A stretch of DNA of 64,000 nt from Clostridium sp. 'White wine YQ' (GCF_028728205.1 NZ_JAQYUU010000001.1:1167318-1231317); one strand, 5' to 3'; shown: positions 38,395 to 47,340, numbered from the stretch's first letter. A program made the numbers and translations. Notes: generated from the sequence alone by a model not told the origin.

Positions 38395-38447
38395 TTACAT
38401 GTTGGGTACCTGTTCTATAAATATAGTATAACATGTAAGGTACCAAC
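38395..38447 (-). promoter_or_regulatory. Compound inverted repeats over the DUF1413 promoter
   Basis: On the + strand: TTACATGTT (38395-38403) overlapping GTTGGGTACC (38401-38410), then AACATGTAA (38430-38438) and GGTACCAAC (38439-38447). Each right element is the reverse complement (near-perfect for the second) of a left one. The AT-rich stretch between holds TATACT on the minus strand. Two GGTACC palindromes flank the probable promoter. Confidence 0.55.
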
Positions 38448-38594
38448 GTGCAATACTTTTGAGAAAATTTTATTTTCACCGTAAAATCAGTCGCTAGTTA
38501 TACTTAGGAAGTTGAAGGAGTAGGTCTCCTTACTTTCTATAGAAATGAGGTGAAGCCTTATTGGGTAAGTTACAAGTATCAGTAAGGAAATACT

Positions 38595-38814
38595 AATCCG
38601 ACAGTATACCAGGCGCTGACGCAGATAAAAAATGATTCGAAGAGGTATCGACCACTTGTGTATATCTGTTCACAGTTTTCTGGTGATGTGGAAGTAAACA
38701 CAGGCAAGGCAATGAGGTGCAGTAGATTTGTAGTTGATGCAGACGGAGATTAACAAAGCAAAAAAGAAGAACATGACAATCCGTTATTTTACGGAAGATT
38801 TAGTGGAGGCATAA
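38595..38814 (+). pseudogene. DUF4406-like gene remnant with internal deletion
   Basis: The translation RPLVYICSQFSGDVEVNTGKA (near 38645-38710) and the end INKAKKKNMTIRYFTEDLVEA match the start and end of a DUF4406/nucleoside-deoxyribosyltransferase-like protein common in phages and conjugative elements. The middle is missing and the two parts are in different frames. The primase remnant begins four bases after its stop, the usual gene order in such elements. Confidence 0.6.
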
Positions 38815-38817
38815 GAA

Positions 38818-40289
38818 ATGCAACTAACATTATTTACAGCAAACTGTGCCAGCGATAAAGCAAATTACAGTTATCCCAATCAGATGCATGTCACCTGTCC
38901 AAAGGAGCTGCAAAAAGCAGTAAGAGTCAACCACCTATGCAATGTACAAAGAGAATTACACAAGCATTGATAATTTTATAAGCTCAGATTGTATGGTGAT
39001 GGATATTGATAATGACCATTCGGAAAATCCGATAGATTGGATTACAGCAGAAAAAATTGAATCTCTTTTTGAAGATGTGGACTACATGCTCACGGACAAG
39101 CCGCCACCACATGATTTCAAAAGAAGGAAAAACTGCAAGACCGAAATACTATATTTATTTTCCTATTGAGGAGTGCAGTGATGCAAATATCTATGGTGCT
39201 ATGAAGGTTTCACTTCAAAAGAAATATACTTTCATTGACGATAACGCACTGGATGCAGCCTGATTCCTATTTGGCGCAGAAAGTGATGATGTTGTTTGGC
39301 ATGAAGGCTGGCTAACTGTAGATGATTTGGTGGAACCGGAGACGGATTTTGATGAAGAGGATACTTCATCAAGTGGTCCTATTTAAGAAGGAAGTCGCAA
39401 CAATACCATGTCTCACTTTGCAGCAAGAGTTCTAAAACGTTACGGAATTACAGAAAAGGCTCGTGACGCATTTTGGGAACACGCAAAGAAATGTGATCCG
39501 CCACTGCCAGATGAGGAGCTAGATACCATTTGGGCCAGCGCAGTTCGTTTCTTTAATAAGAAGGTCGTAAGTCAGGATGGATATGTTCCACCTGAAGAAT
39601 ATAATGCAAATTTTGAAGGTTATTCTTTGAAACCGGAGGATTACTCTAATATTGGAGAAGCTAAAGTGCTGGTGCGTGAGTATGGAAATGAACTGAAATA
39701 TACCAATGATACGGACTATCTTCGTTATGACTGAGATTGCTGGCAGGAGGATAAACAGTTAGCTATCGGTGCAGTTGAGGAGTTTTTAGATTAGCAGCTG
39801 GCGGATGCTCAGGATGAACTCCAAAAGGAAACTGAGGCTCTAATTGGTGCTGGGGTTCCTTAAGAAATCGTAAAAGCTGGTGGAGCTACACTTGCAAAAG
39901 AAGTATCAGGTAATCAGATGAGACCATATTTTAGGTTTATTGGTGCCCAGACTTATTTAAAATTTGTATTAAAGCGTCGTGATTATAAGTTTATTATGGC
40001 AACGGCAAATACTGCCTAGCCAATGCTCTCTATTTCAGTATCGGATCTAGATAAGGATTAGAACCTCTTAAATACACCAGTAGCAACATACAACCTAAAA
40101 AAAGGACTTGCTGGTGAGCAGCCACATGATCCGCATGACTTAATTACCAAGATGACTACCTGCTCTCAAAGAGATAGGTAACAGCTATGGCTAGATACCT
40201 TAGATTTGTTCTTTTGTAAGGACCAGGAGCTTATTGATTACGTGCAGCAGGTTGTTGGAATGAATTTAATAGAATTCTTTACTGAATAA
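38818..40289 (+). pseudogene. Decayed phage/ICE primase (PriCT domain) gene
   Basis: Begins MQLTLFTANCASDKANYSYP, continues with SSDCMVMDIDNDHSENPIDWI (primase active-site-like acidic motif), KEGKTARPKYYIYFPIE, and a PriCT domain (SHFAARVLKRYGITEKARDA, CDPPLPDEELDTIW). Frame changes occur near 38938, 39110, 39963 and 40021, and in-frame stops at 39261, 39384, 39732, 39792, 39861, 40018, 40059 and 40179. The helicase half is missing after about 40289. A thoroughly dead element gene. Confidence 0.75.
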
Positions 40290-40404
40290 ATCTTAGTTAA
40301 TAGAATTTTAATTTTTTAATTAGAAAAATAATAATTTAAATAAGTTCTAAATCCATTTCTCAATCATATTGTAGAATATAAGTTAAATTTAAGAGGTGGA
40401 ATTT

Positions 40405-40821
40405 ATGGCTTACGAGAAGAGTTGGACTGAAGGGGTCTATAGTAATGATGATGTTAAGAGAATAGGGGAAACATTAATTAAAAAGATTAAAGAAAATAAA
40501 GGAACGTACACTGCAAAGCTTGGAGAGATAGGCGAAATATGTGGATACAAATTTAATGATGATGGAATGCTTGAAAACTATGGTGGATTATTTAAAGCTA
40601 TACAAGTAGCGAAAAGACAATATAATATTCAATCAATTAACAAAGGAAGAAAAGGGAATATGTACTGTTTAAAGGAAGTCTCAAAAGAGAAAAGTGCTTA
40701 TGATGAAGATTTAGAGGTACTAGAATCTATTAAAAGTATTATGGAAACAATAGACTTTGAAAAAATTACCACGGATAAAGCTATAAGAATGTTAAAGTTA
40801 ATAAAAAAAATATTAGTTTAA
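40405..40821 (+). CDS. Unknown protein, first of a two-gene unit
   Basis: Protein of 138 residues, not recognised. A helix-rich N-terminal half with KRIGETLIKKIKENKGTYTAKLGEI and NKGRKGNMYCLKEV could form a small winged helix; the C-terminus is amphipathic helix (ITTDKAIRMLKLIKKILV). ATG at 40405 follows AAGAGGTGG; the GTG nine bases earlier overlaps that SD. Unlike its neighbours it has no disruptions. The next gene follows after 14 bases, so the two probably work together. Confidence 0.6.
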   Translation: MAYEKSWTEGVYSNDDVKRIGETLIKKIKENKGTYTAKLGEIGEICGYKFNDDGMLENYGGLFKAIQVAKRQYNIQSINKGRKGNMYCLKEVSKEKSAYDEDLEVLESIKSIMETIDFEKITTDKAIRMLKLIKKILV

Positions 40822-40835
40822 AGGGGGAGTTTATA

Positions 40836-41324
40836 TTGATAAACAATAAAAAACCAGTAAATGTTTATGTGATACTTGGAGAAGCTAATATGAGAAAATC
40901 ATCTACAATGAGGTGCTTATCTGGAATAGATAGAAAAAATGTTTATGAAATTCAGCATATAAACGGAAGTATAAGAGACACATTTGTTAGAATTTCTTCT
41001 CTTCAAGAAGCTGATTGTACTGAATTTGAATTCGTAACATATGTAACTAAAGAAGTTAAAAAACATTATGATGATATATTTATAAGTCTTAGGATTAAAG
41101 GATTTATTCATCCAAAATCCAAAAGACCATTAAATTCAGCACAAGACTATATTAATCATTTTGTAAGTATTGGATGGACTGTTATTAAGATTGTTGATTT
41201 TCAAGATTCAAAAAATATAGTTTCACTCGGAAATATAACACCAACTTTAACCCTAATAGATACTGATAAAAAGACATCAAATTATACAGCTTCTATAGTA
41301 AGAAATCACTTCAATTGGATATAG
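40836..41324 (+). CDS. Unknown protein with variant P-loop, second of a two-gene unit
   Basis: Protein of 162 residues with N-terminal VNVYVILGEANMRKSSTMRCLSG, a Walker-A-like loop in which the usual Gly before Lys is Arg (GxxxxRKSS). There is no obvious NKxD; later strands (FEFVTYVT, DDIFISLRI, TVIKIVDF) are consistent with an alpha/beta nucleotide-binding fold. The start is TTG at 40836 behind AAAGGGGGAG. Intact between two pseudogenes, therefore probably selected cargo of the island. Function unknown. Confidence 0.55.
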   Translation: MINNKKPVNVYVILGEANMRKSSTMRCLSGIDRKNVYEIQHINGSIRDTFVRISSLQEADCTEFEFVTYVTKEVKKHYDDIFISLRIKGFIHPKSKRPLNSAQDYINHFVSIGWTVIKIVDFQDSKNIVSLGNITPTLTLIDTDKKTSNYTASIVRNHFNWI

Positions 41325-41382
41325 TTTAAGTGCATGGCAATAAACTTCGCTCTTTTCTACCCATTTTTAGGAGGTAAGCCAA

Positions 41383-42102
41383 ATGAAAATACCAATAATA
41401 ACAAGACTTTTGGTGTCTAGAGCAGGTCCTAAAAATAGTTTTTTGGGAAGTATCTATGGCTTTTTATTTGGTAGCACCACAAGTGGGAAAACAGTACTTG
41501 CAGATGCACCAAATCCTGAGATGACATCATTTGTGTTCAGAGAAACATTAATGGGTCATCTTTTACTTTCGGATTAGTTATTCTTCGATAGCTATGGCTA
41601 AAAATACAATTGATATGACAATAGCTACTGAGGAATATGGTGCTAAATTCTTTGTAAATGGTGCTAATCCTGGAGGTGTACTTGAGGCATCCAAGGGTAT
41701 TAAAAGACCCTGCAAGAGTTAGAGAAATTTGGAACAGTATGCATCAAGGTAGGTCCAACGCGCATAGGGTGCAGTTTTAGAAGAAGGAATGAAGTTTCAA
41801 AGCATAGTTATTCCATCAGAACAAGCATAGTTTTTACAGACTAGAAAATTTCAAATAGATGAGATAGCAATGATATTTAGAATCCCACCTCATATAATTG
41901 GAGATCTTGATAAATCATGTATTTGCAACATAGAACAGCAATCACTTGAATTTGTTATGTACACACTTGATCCGTGGGTGGTTAGGTGGGAACAGGCTAA
42001 AAAAGAGCTTTATTTAATAAAAGTGAAAAGAAAGAATACTTTGTTAAGTTCAATGTTGATGGCTTGCTAGATGGTACTGAGATAGAAGTTATAATTGAGT
42101 AA
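41383..42102 (+). pseudogene. HK97-type phage portal remnant joined to the 3' end of a serine recombinase
   Basis: Portal-like pieces are readable across changing frames with stops: MKIPIITRLLVSRAGPKN, IAMAKNTIDMTIATEEYGAK, GAVLEEGMKFQSIVIPSEQA, FLQTRKFQIDEIAMIFRIPP and IGDLDKSCICNIEQQSLEF. The last codons (from about 42064), GLLDGTEIEVIIE then stop, match the C-terminus of the large serine recombinase remnant ending at 29954 (LLDGTEIDVVLE), not a portal. A deletion has apparently fused the two genes. SD TAGGAGG precedes the ATG. Confidence 0.7.
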
Positions 42103-42475
42103 ATAATTAAAAAATACTGATTGTGGTGATTTTATCATAATTGGTGTTTTTTGTTTTGCCAGTGATTTGCACAGAGAATTTCTTTTTTTATTTTTAACTT
42201 AGGAAACGATGAAATTAATGAAATACCCAAATATATTAGAGTGGAACATGATGCATATATTTTTCTATCCTATGGATTAATTAATTAAATTCCAGTTTAT
42301 TGAATATTATGTAGAATTGTGTTAATGATTATTATAAAATTAATATAAGCATAAAAAAATATTTCCTTTTATCCATATGATTGGATATCGTGAAGAAATA
42401 TAGATGGGAAAAATTAGAACTAAAAATTTCTACTAAGTTACTAAGCTATATGACATTGTTATAGGAGATTTCATT
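42103..42475. other. Gap right of the element remnants
   Basis: A short in-frame run at about 42206-42289 (NDEINEIPKYIRVEHDAYIF...) looks like a gene fragment but was not identified. An imperfect hairpin lies near 42358-42402 (AATATTTC with GAAATAT, and inner ATCC/GGAT). No clear promoter could be assigned to the radical SAM gene that follows. Confidence 0.3.
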
Positions 42476-43762
42476 ATGAAGAAAAAAATACTTTTAATAA
42501 CACCTGAGAATGAGGAAATAAATAAATTTAGAAAAAATCAATTCAATAATTTTATTCAGATTACTATGCCATATTTAGCAGCTTTTATAGATGAAAATAA
42601 ATATGAAATAACTTTAGTAGATGAATATAATCAACCAGTTCCATATGAAGATAAATTTCATTTAGTTGCAATAACGGTAAATACATCAAATGCTACGCAT
42701 TGTTATGATATCTCTAAAAAATTTAGAGATAAAAATACTAAAGTTGTAATGGGAGGACCTCATGCGACATTATTACCAGAAGAGGTAAAGAAACATTGTG
42801 ATTATATAATGGTTGGAGAAGGAGAAATTATATGGCCAGAATTTTTACAGGATTTTTATCAAGATAAAGCAAAATCAGAATATATTTGTAAAGAAGTACC
42901 TACCCTTAAAAATATACCTATAGTAAGAAGAGATTTAATCCATAGGAGGCACTTTACAAAGGGAGCAGTTATCTCTTCAAGAGGATGTCCTTATAAATGT
43001 AGCTATTGCAATTTAAAGCAGATTTATTGTGAGCAGTTTAGGACTAGACCTATTGATGAAGTCATTTTTGAAATAAAGACTATGAAAAATAAATTTTTTG
43101 TATTCTGGGATGATAATTTTTTTGGAGATATAAACTATGCTAAAGAATTATTGATGGAATTAAAAAAGCTTAATAAAAAATGGGCGGCTCAAGTAACATT
43201 AGAGCGATGTAAAGATGAAGAATTATTAAAATTAGCTAAAGAGGCCGGTTGTGTATACTTCTTTGTTGGAATAGAGTCTTTTTCTCAGGAAAGCTTAGGT
43301 AGTGTAAATAAAGGTATAAATGATGTGAATAGATACAAAAGTTTAATAGACAAAATTCATAATAATAATATTTGTGTACAAGCAGGAATAATATTTGGAT
43401 TCGACACAGATAAAAAAGATGTATTCAAGAAAACATTAGATGCTTGCAATGAGTTAGGGATAGATGGGGCCACTGTAAGTATATTGACACCTTTACCTAA
43501 AACACCAATATATGCTCAGTTAAAAGAAGAAAATAGGTTAATAACAGGGGATTGGAGTTATTACAATGGAAAAACTAGAGTAGCTTATATTCCTAAAAAT
43601 ATGAGCAGGGAAGAATTATTCGAAGGTTACATGTGGTTTAGAAGAGAATTCTATTCATTGAAATCTATTTATAAAAGAATGAGAAAATCTAAAACTAATA
43701 TAATCTATAACTTAATTGTAAATTTGGGGTATAAGATAAGCCTTAAAGGTACAAAAAGTTAG
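42476..43762 (+). CDS. B12-binding-domain radical SAM protein
   Basis: Protein of 428 residues with an N-terminal B12-binding-like domain (~1-140, VTVNTSNATHCYDI and MGGPHATLLPEEV; the cobalamin-ligating DxHxxG is not evident) and a radical SAM core with SSRGCPYKCSYCNLKQIYC (~165-185, CxxxCxxC). C-terminal ~100 residues have YIPKNMSREELFEGYMWFRREFY, seen in class B radical SAM enzymes. Substrate unknown. Followed after 45 bases by HD and kinase genes that may share its pathway. Confidence 0.8.
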   Translation: MKKKILLITPENEEINKFRKNQFNNFIQITMPYLAAFIDENKYEITLVDEYNQPVPYEDKFHLVAITVNTSNATHCYDISKKFRDKNTKVVMGGPHATLLPEEVKKHCDYIMVGEGEIIWPEFLQDFYQDKAKSEYICKEVPTLKNIPIVRRDLIHRRHFTKGAVISSRGCPYKCSYCNLKQIYCEQFRTRPIDEVIFEIKTMKNKFFVFWDDNFFGDINYAKELLMELKKLNKKWAAQVTLERCKDEELLKLAKEAGCVYFFVGIESFSQESLGSVNKGINDVNRYKSLIDKIHNNNICVQAGIIFGFDTDKKDVFKKTLDACNELGIDGATVSILTPLPKTPIYAQLKEENRLITGDWSYYNGKTRVAYIPKNMSREELFEGYMWFRREFYSLKSIYKRMRKSKTNIIYNLIVNLGYKISLKGTKS

Positions 43763-43807
43763 TTTTAGTATAATTAATCTTTTAATAAGCATAAGGAGGA
43801 TACAAAA

Positions 43808-44428
43808 ATGACAACTAATAATGGTGGTATCCCTACATTACAAGAAGCAGAAGCCTTACTCCATGAAGCTTCAATTTTAAATCCAGGACAATGGGTTGAC
43901 CATTCTAAATATGCTGCTAATTCAGCAAAGCTTATAGCTGAAAATTGTGATGATATAGATCCAACTACAGCTTATATATGTGGTTTATTACATGATATAG
44001 GTAGAAGATATGGTGTAACAGATCTAAGACACATACTAGATGGCTATAACTTCTTAATGGGAAAGGGATTTGATAGAGCTGCAAAAGTATGTTTAACTCA
44101 TTCTTTCGATTGTAAAGATATAAAGACTGCTTTTGGTATATGGGATTGTTCTAAAGAAGAATTTAACTTTGTAAAAACGTATTTAGAGAATATACAGTAT
44201 GATGATTATGATAGGCTCATTCAGCTATGCGATGCATTAGCATTTACAAATGGGTATTGTCTTATAGAAAAGAGGATGGTTGATGCTGTTTTAAGACATG
44301 GAACAAACGAATATACAACGCTTAAATGGAAGGCAACCTTTGAAATAAAAGATTATTTTGAACGTAAGATGGGAAAATCGGTCTATAGTATACTTCCCAG
44401 GGTAATAGAGAATACCTTTGGATTATAG
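43808..44428 (+). CDS. HD-domain phosphohydrolase
   Basis: Protein of 206 residues. The HD motifs are WVDHSKYAANSAKLIAE, GLLHDIGRRYG (~61-70), LTHSFD and LIQLCDALAFTNG, giving the H-HD-D metal set. Relatives hydrolyse nucleotides or phosphate esters; no substrate can be inferred. ATG follows AAGGAGGATAC. An APH-like kinase gene starts 15 bases after its stop, so the two are likely cotranscribed. Confidence 0.75.
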   Translation: MTTNNGGIPTLQEAEALLHEASILNPGQWVDHSKYAANSAKLIAENCDDIDPTTAYICGLLHDIGRRYGVTDLRHILDGYNFLMGKGFDRAAKVCLTHSFDCKDIKTAFGIWDCSKEEFNFVKTYLENIQYDDYDRLIQLCDALAFTNGYCLIEKRMVDAVLRHGTNEYTTLKWKATFEIKDYFERKMGKSVYSILPRVIENTFGL

Positions 44429-44443
44429 GAAAGGGAATTTATT

Positions 44444-45253
44444 ATGCATAACAATGAAGAAGTTCTTCATGGAGGTAACGTTAATGAAGTAGTTCGAAAA
44501 GGAAATGCTGTTCATCGAAGTACTAACTGGAGTCCCTTTGTTCATGAACTTCTTATATATTTAGAAAAGAAAGAATTCCAAGGTGCTCCGAGGTTTCTAG
44601 GTATAGATGATAAAGGTAGAGAAGTACTATCATTTATTTCAGGCGAAGTACCTGGTGATTATTACCCAGATTTTAAGCCGTATATATGGAGTGACAATTC
44701 TGTTATAAAGAGCGCTGAGTTATTACGTAAATACCATGATGCAGTGATACATTTCAAAATATCTTCTACAGAAACTACATTCGAAGTTAAACAACCTGCA
44801 AAAGAGGAGTGGAAAGATGAAGTGATTTGTCATAATGATGCTGCTCCATATAATATTGTTTATAAAGATGAAGAGCCCATAGCACTAATAGATTTTGATT
44901 TAGCTGCTCCTGGCCCACGGATTTGGGATATTGTATATATGCTCTATACTTCTGTTCCCCTTGCAAGCTTTGCAATAGACTATACTACAGGAAAATCCAT
45001 ACCTTATATTAGTGAATTGCATGGAGTAGAGCGTAAACGTAGAATTCATCTATTCTTTAATGCATATGGAATGAGAATCCCTAACAATCTTAAAGAGTGG
45101 ACTATATGCCGAATCAAAGCAATGTGTGATACATTAACTTCTGGTGCTAAACAAGGAAACATAGCATATGAAAAGATGATAGAAGAGGGGCACTTAAAGC
45201 ATTATGAGAAAGAAATTATTTTCTTAGAAGAACACTTTGAAGAATGGGAGTAA
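44444..45253 (+). CDS. Aminoglycoside phosphotransferase-like (APH) kinase
   Basis: Small-molecule kinase of 269 residues. Catalytic loop VICHNDAAPYNIVYKDEEP (Brenner motif HxDxxxxN, ~127) and the metal-binding Asp in ALIDFDLAAPGPRIWDI are intact. The N-terminal lobe is short (VVRKGNAVHRSTNWSP has the ATP-binding Lys region). Such proteins may phosphorylate antibiotics, choline, sugars or nucleosides; resistance cannot be claimed from sequence. Coupled with the HD gene. Confidence 0.75.
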   Translation: MHNNEEVLHGGNVNEVVRKGNAVHRSTNWSPFVHELLIYLEKKEFQGAPRFLGIDDKGREVLSFISGEVPGDYYPDFKPYIWSDNSVIKSAELLRKYHDAVIHFKISSTETTFEVKQPAKEEWKDEVICHNDAAPYNIVYKDEEPIALIDFDLAAPGPRIWDIVYMLYTSVPLASFAIDYTTGKSIPYISELHGVERKRRIHLFFNAYGMRIPNNLKEWTICRIKAMCDTLTSGAKQGNIAYEKMIEEGHLKHYEKEIIFLEEHFEEWE

Positions 45254-45346
45254 TAAGTATCGTTCTTCGATTATCGTTATATAAAGTTAACGCAGAAAAA
45301 AGCCGTGGTCATCCGAACCGCAGATTAAAATGGGAGGATAATATCG

Positions 45347-46207
45347 ATGGGATTAAAAGATATAAAACTTTGGGAAAAAAATGTTCCTGATGCCGACTTA
45401 ATTTCTACTATTGGGGATTTGAATAACGAAGGGTTACCTACCCTTACCCCTTATTTATTAAAAGGGGAGAAAACCCGCCCTGCAATTATTGTTTGCCCGG
45501 GCGGATCATTTCAATTTAGAGCGTCTAATGAAGGAAAACCAATTGCAAAATGGCTAAATCAAATAGGAATAAATGCTTTTGTTTTAAATTATAGGGTTGC
45601 TCCTTTTACTCCATTTACGTCAACCAAAGATGCAGTACGAGCAGTTAGGTATATTCGGTATCATGCCCAAGAATTTAATATTGATCCGGACCGGATAGGC
45701 ATGATAGGATTTTCAGCTGGCGGTTATCTCACCGCTTTTGTAGGAACTCGTTTTGATAATGGAATTATAGAACCGGATAGTCGAAATGCGCAAATTATGA
45801 CGATGCTTTTGGGAGAACCAGATTTTAACGATCCGATTGATCAAACGAGTTCTAAACTTAATGCGATCATTTTATGTTATGCTGAGACATCCCCATTTTC
45901 TAAGGAAAATTTGCCACCAGATTCTCTATTAACAAAAGATATTACAGTGGATGAGTTTATAGACTTTACTTCAAATCATAAACATGTTACAGCGAAAACA
46001 CCACCGACTTTTCTATGGATTACAGCGACCGATCACTGGAATTTTCAGCGCCAAAACTTACTTTTTGCTCAAGCTCTAAATGAGCTAAATCTACCATTTG
46101 ATTTTCATATATTCTCCAAAGGTCCCCATGGTTTAGGATTAGGTGAGGATGAACCTACGGTAGCAATCTGGCCAAAACTTTGTGAAAATTGGCTTCAAGG
46201 ATTATAA
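45347..46207 (+). CDS. Alpha/beta hydrolase, BD-FAE-like esterase
   Basis: Esterase/lipase of 286 residues. Seen: oxyanion motif VCPGGSFQFRA, nucleophile elbow GMIGFSAGGYLTA (~123), Asp in WITATDHW and catalytic His in GPHGLGLGED. No signal peptide, so probably cytoplasmic; possibly an acetyl-ester or acetylxylan esterase. Its base use is richer in G and C (codons such as CCG, CGG, GCG) than neighbouring genes, suggesting transfer from a Bacillus-like donor. SD GGGAGGA precedes the ATG. Confidence 0.85.
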   Translation: MGLKDIKLWEKNVPDADLISTIGDLNNEGLPTLTPYLLKGEKTRPAIIVCPGGSFQFRASNEGKPIAKWLNQIGINAFVLNYRVAPFTPFTSTKDAVRAVRYIRYHAQEFNIDPDRIGMIGFSAGGYLTAFVGTRFDNGIIEPDSRNAQIMTMLLGEPDFNDPIDQTSSKLNAIILCYAETSPFSKENLPPDSLLTKDITVDEFIDFTSNHKHVTAKTPPTFLWITATDHWNFQRQNLLFAQALNELNLPFDFHIFSKGPHGLGLGEDEPTVAIWPKLCENWLQGL

Positions 46208-46252
46208 TATTCCGTTTATTAATTCCATAAATAACAAATTAAATTAAACTTG

Positions 46253-46286
46253 GGTGAGCTTAATTGCTCATCAAAGTCTTTTTATA
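46253..46286 (+). terminator. Probable terminator after the esterase gene
   Basis: GGTGAGC (46253-46259) pairs with GCTCATC (46266-46272, one G-U pair), followed a few bases later by TCTTTTTAT. Confidence 0.5.
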
Positions 46287-46359
46287 TTCAGCTATAATTT
46301 CTAATAATAGAGAAGAGTAGTCCGACTCATATATTTGTACCAAAAGCATTATAAATCTA

Positions 46360-46392
46360 TAAAATAAAGTAGGGAAGTGTAGTACACCTCCC
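46360..46392 (-). terminator. Terminator of the ribbon-helix-helix/coiled-coil gene
   Basis: On the minus strand GGGAGGTGT pairs with ACACTTCCC (46384-46392 with 46372-46380, one G-U pair) and is followed by TACTTTATTTTATAG. Confidence 0.7.
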
Positions 46393-46403
46393 CAAAAGTT
46401 CAC

Positions 46404-47282
46404 TTATTTGTTATTCTTAAAACCTTCTAATTTATCTTGTAAGTTTTTAATTTCTGTATCTTTAATTAATTTTATATGTTCAATTTCCATTTCAATTTTT
46501 CTAGAGTAGTATTCCTGCAAGTTTTCTTTTTGTTGTTTTAAAGAATTTTCTTTATCTAAATTATGAACTTTAGATATATTTTGAATTTCTTCTTTATGTT
46601 CTAACCTTATAGCTTTAATATCACTTGTAGAGTGTTCTAGATTTGATTCTAGAAAAGAGATCTTATCTAATAAAGATGATATATAAATATCTTTCTCAGT
46701 CAGTTTAGAAGATAGAGTAGAGAAGTCACCATTAAGTTTTTTATTCTCTAAACTAAGACTAGAAAATTTGTCTTCTAAACTTTTAAGTTCATCTATTTTA
46801 CTATATAACAATTCATTTTCTTTATTAACTTGATTTAATAAGAATTTATTTTGTGCATTTAATTCTTCTGTAGATTTTGTAACAGAATCTTTTTCTTTTA
46901 AACTTTCCTCAAGTCTTTTATTAGTTTCTTTAATTTCTGATATTTGATTTTTTAAATTATTTATTTCTTTATTTAATGATAGTATAACCTCATTTTTTTC
47001 ATTAAGTTTTTCAGATAGCTCTTTACTTATTTTTTCTTCAGCCGTAACATTCATTTCTAAAGAAGCTAAGTAAAGATTCTGAAGTCTAGATACATATTCC
47101 TCAAAGGTTTCGATTTCTCTTTTTCTATCTTTTAGAGTACTTTTAGCTTGCTGCATTTCAAACACTTGAAGCAAACTAGCCATACATTGTTCTTGAGTTA
47201 TACCTTCTTTTTCAGCTACCTCTCTAAAATTCTTAATTGTTTCTTCTGATAATCTCATTGTTGTTGCCTTTAAATCTGCCAT
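46404..47282 (-). CDS. Ribbon-helix-helix protein with long coiled coil
   Basis: Protein of 292 residues. Residues ~5-45 (KATTMRLSEETIKNFREVAE...QCMASLLQVFE) fit a CopG/Arc-type ribbon-helix-helix DNA-binding unit. The rest (~55-290) is almost pure coiled coil rich in Lys, Glu, Leu and Asn, like KfrA-type plasmid proteins in plan but with a different DNA-binding head. Its promoter (TTGAAC, 17 bases, TATAAT on the minus strand) is covered by four phased heptamers (47296-47333), so it probably represses itself. The adjacent divergent gene is a tyrosine recombinase. Role in DNA organisation, segregation or recombination is inferred. Confidence 0.7.
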   Translation of the reverse strand: MADLKATTMRLSEETIKNFREVAEKEGITQEQCMASLLQVFEMQQAKSTLKDRKREIETFEEYVSRLQNLYLASLEMNVTAEEKISKELSEKLNEKNEVILSLNKEINNLKNQISEIKETNKRLEESLKEKDSVTKSTEELNAQNKFLLNQVNKENELLYSKIDELKSLEDKFSSLSLENKKLNGDFSTLSSKLTEKDIYISSLLDKISFLESNLEHSTSDIKAIRLEHKEEIQNISKVHNLDKENSLKQQKENLQEYYSRKIEMEIEHIKLIKDTEIKNLQDKLEGFKNNK

Positions 47283-47293
47283 GTTTTCCTCCT

Positions 47294-47335
47294 ATGTAAT
47301 ACTGTATACTACATTATAATACGTATGTATTACAT
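47294..47335. repeat. Phased heptamer array A (promoter of the coiled-coil gene)
   Basis: GTAATAC (47296), ATACTAC (47306), ATAATAC (47316) and GTATTAC (47327) fit RTANTAC and start 10, 10 and 11 bases apart, so all lie on one DNA face. The outer ends also form a 9-bp inverted repeat, ATGTAATAC/GTATTACAT. On the minus strand the array overlaps the -35 to +1 region of the coiled-coil gene. Confidence 0.75.
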
Positions 47336-47340
47336 GTTCA

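Noticed and set aside
28964-42102. Stop-codon reassignment or systematic read-through in the island, suggested by many in-frame stops
   Set aside because: The stops are of all three kinds and replace different expected residues. The primase and portal remnants also have frameshifts and deletions, and intact neighbours use TAA/TAG/TGA normally. Ordinary decay explains it better.
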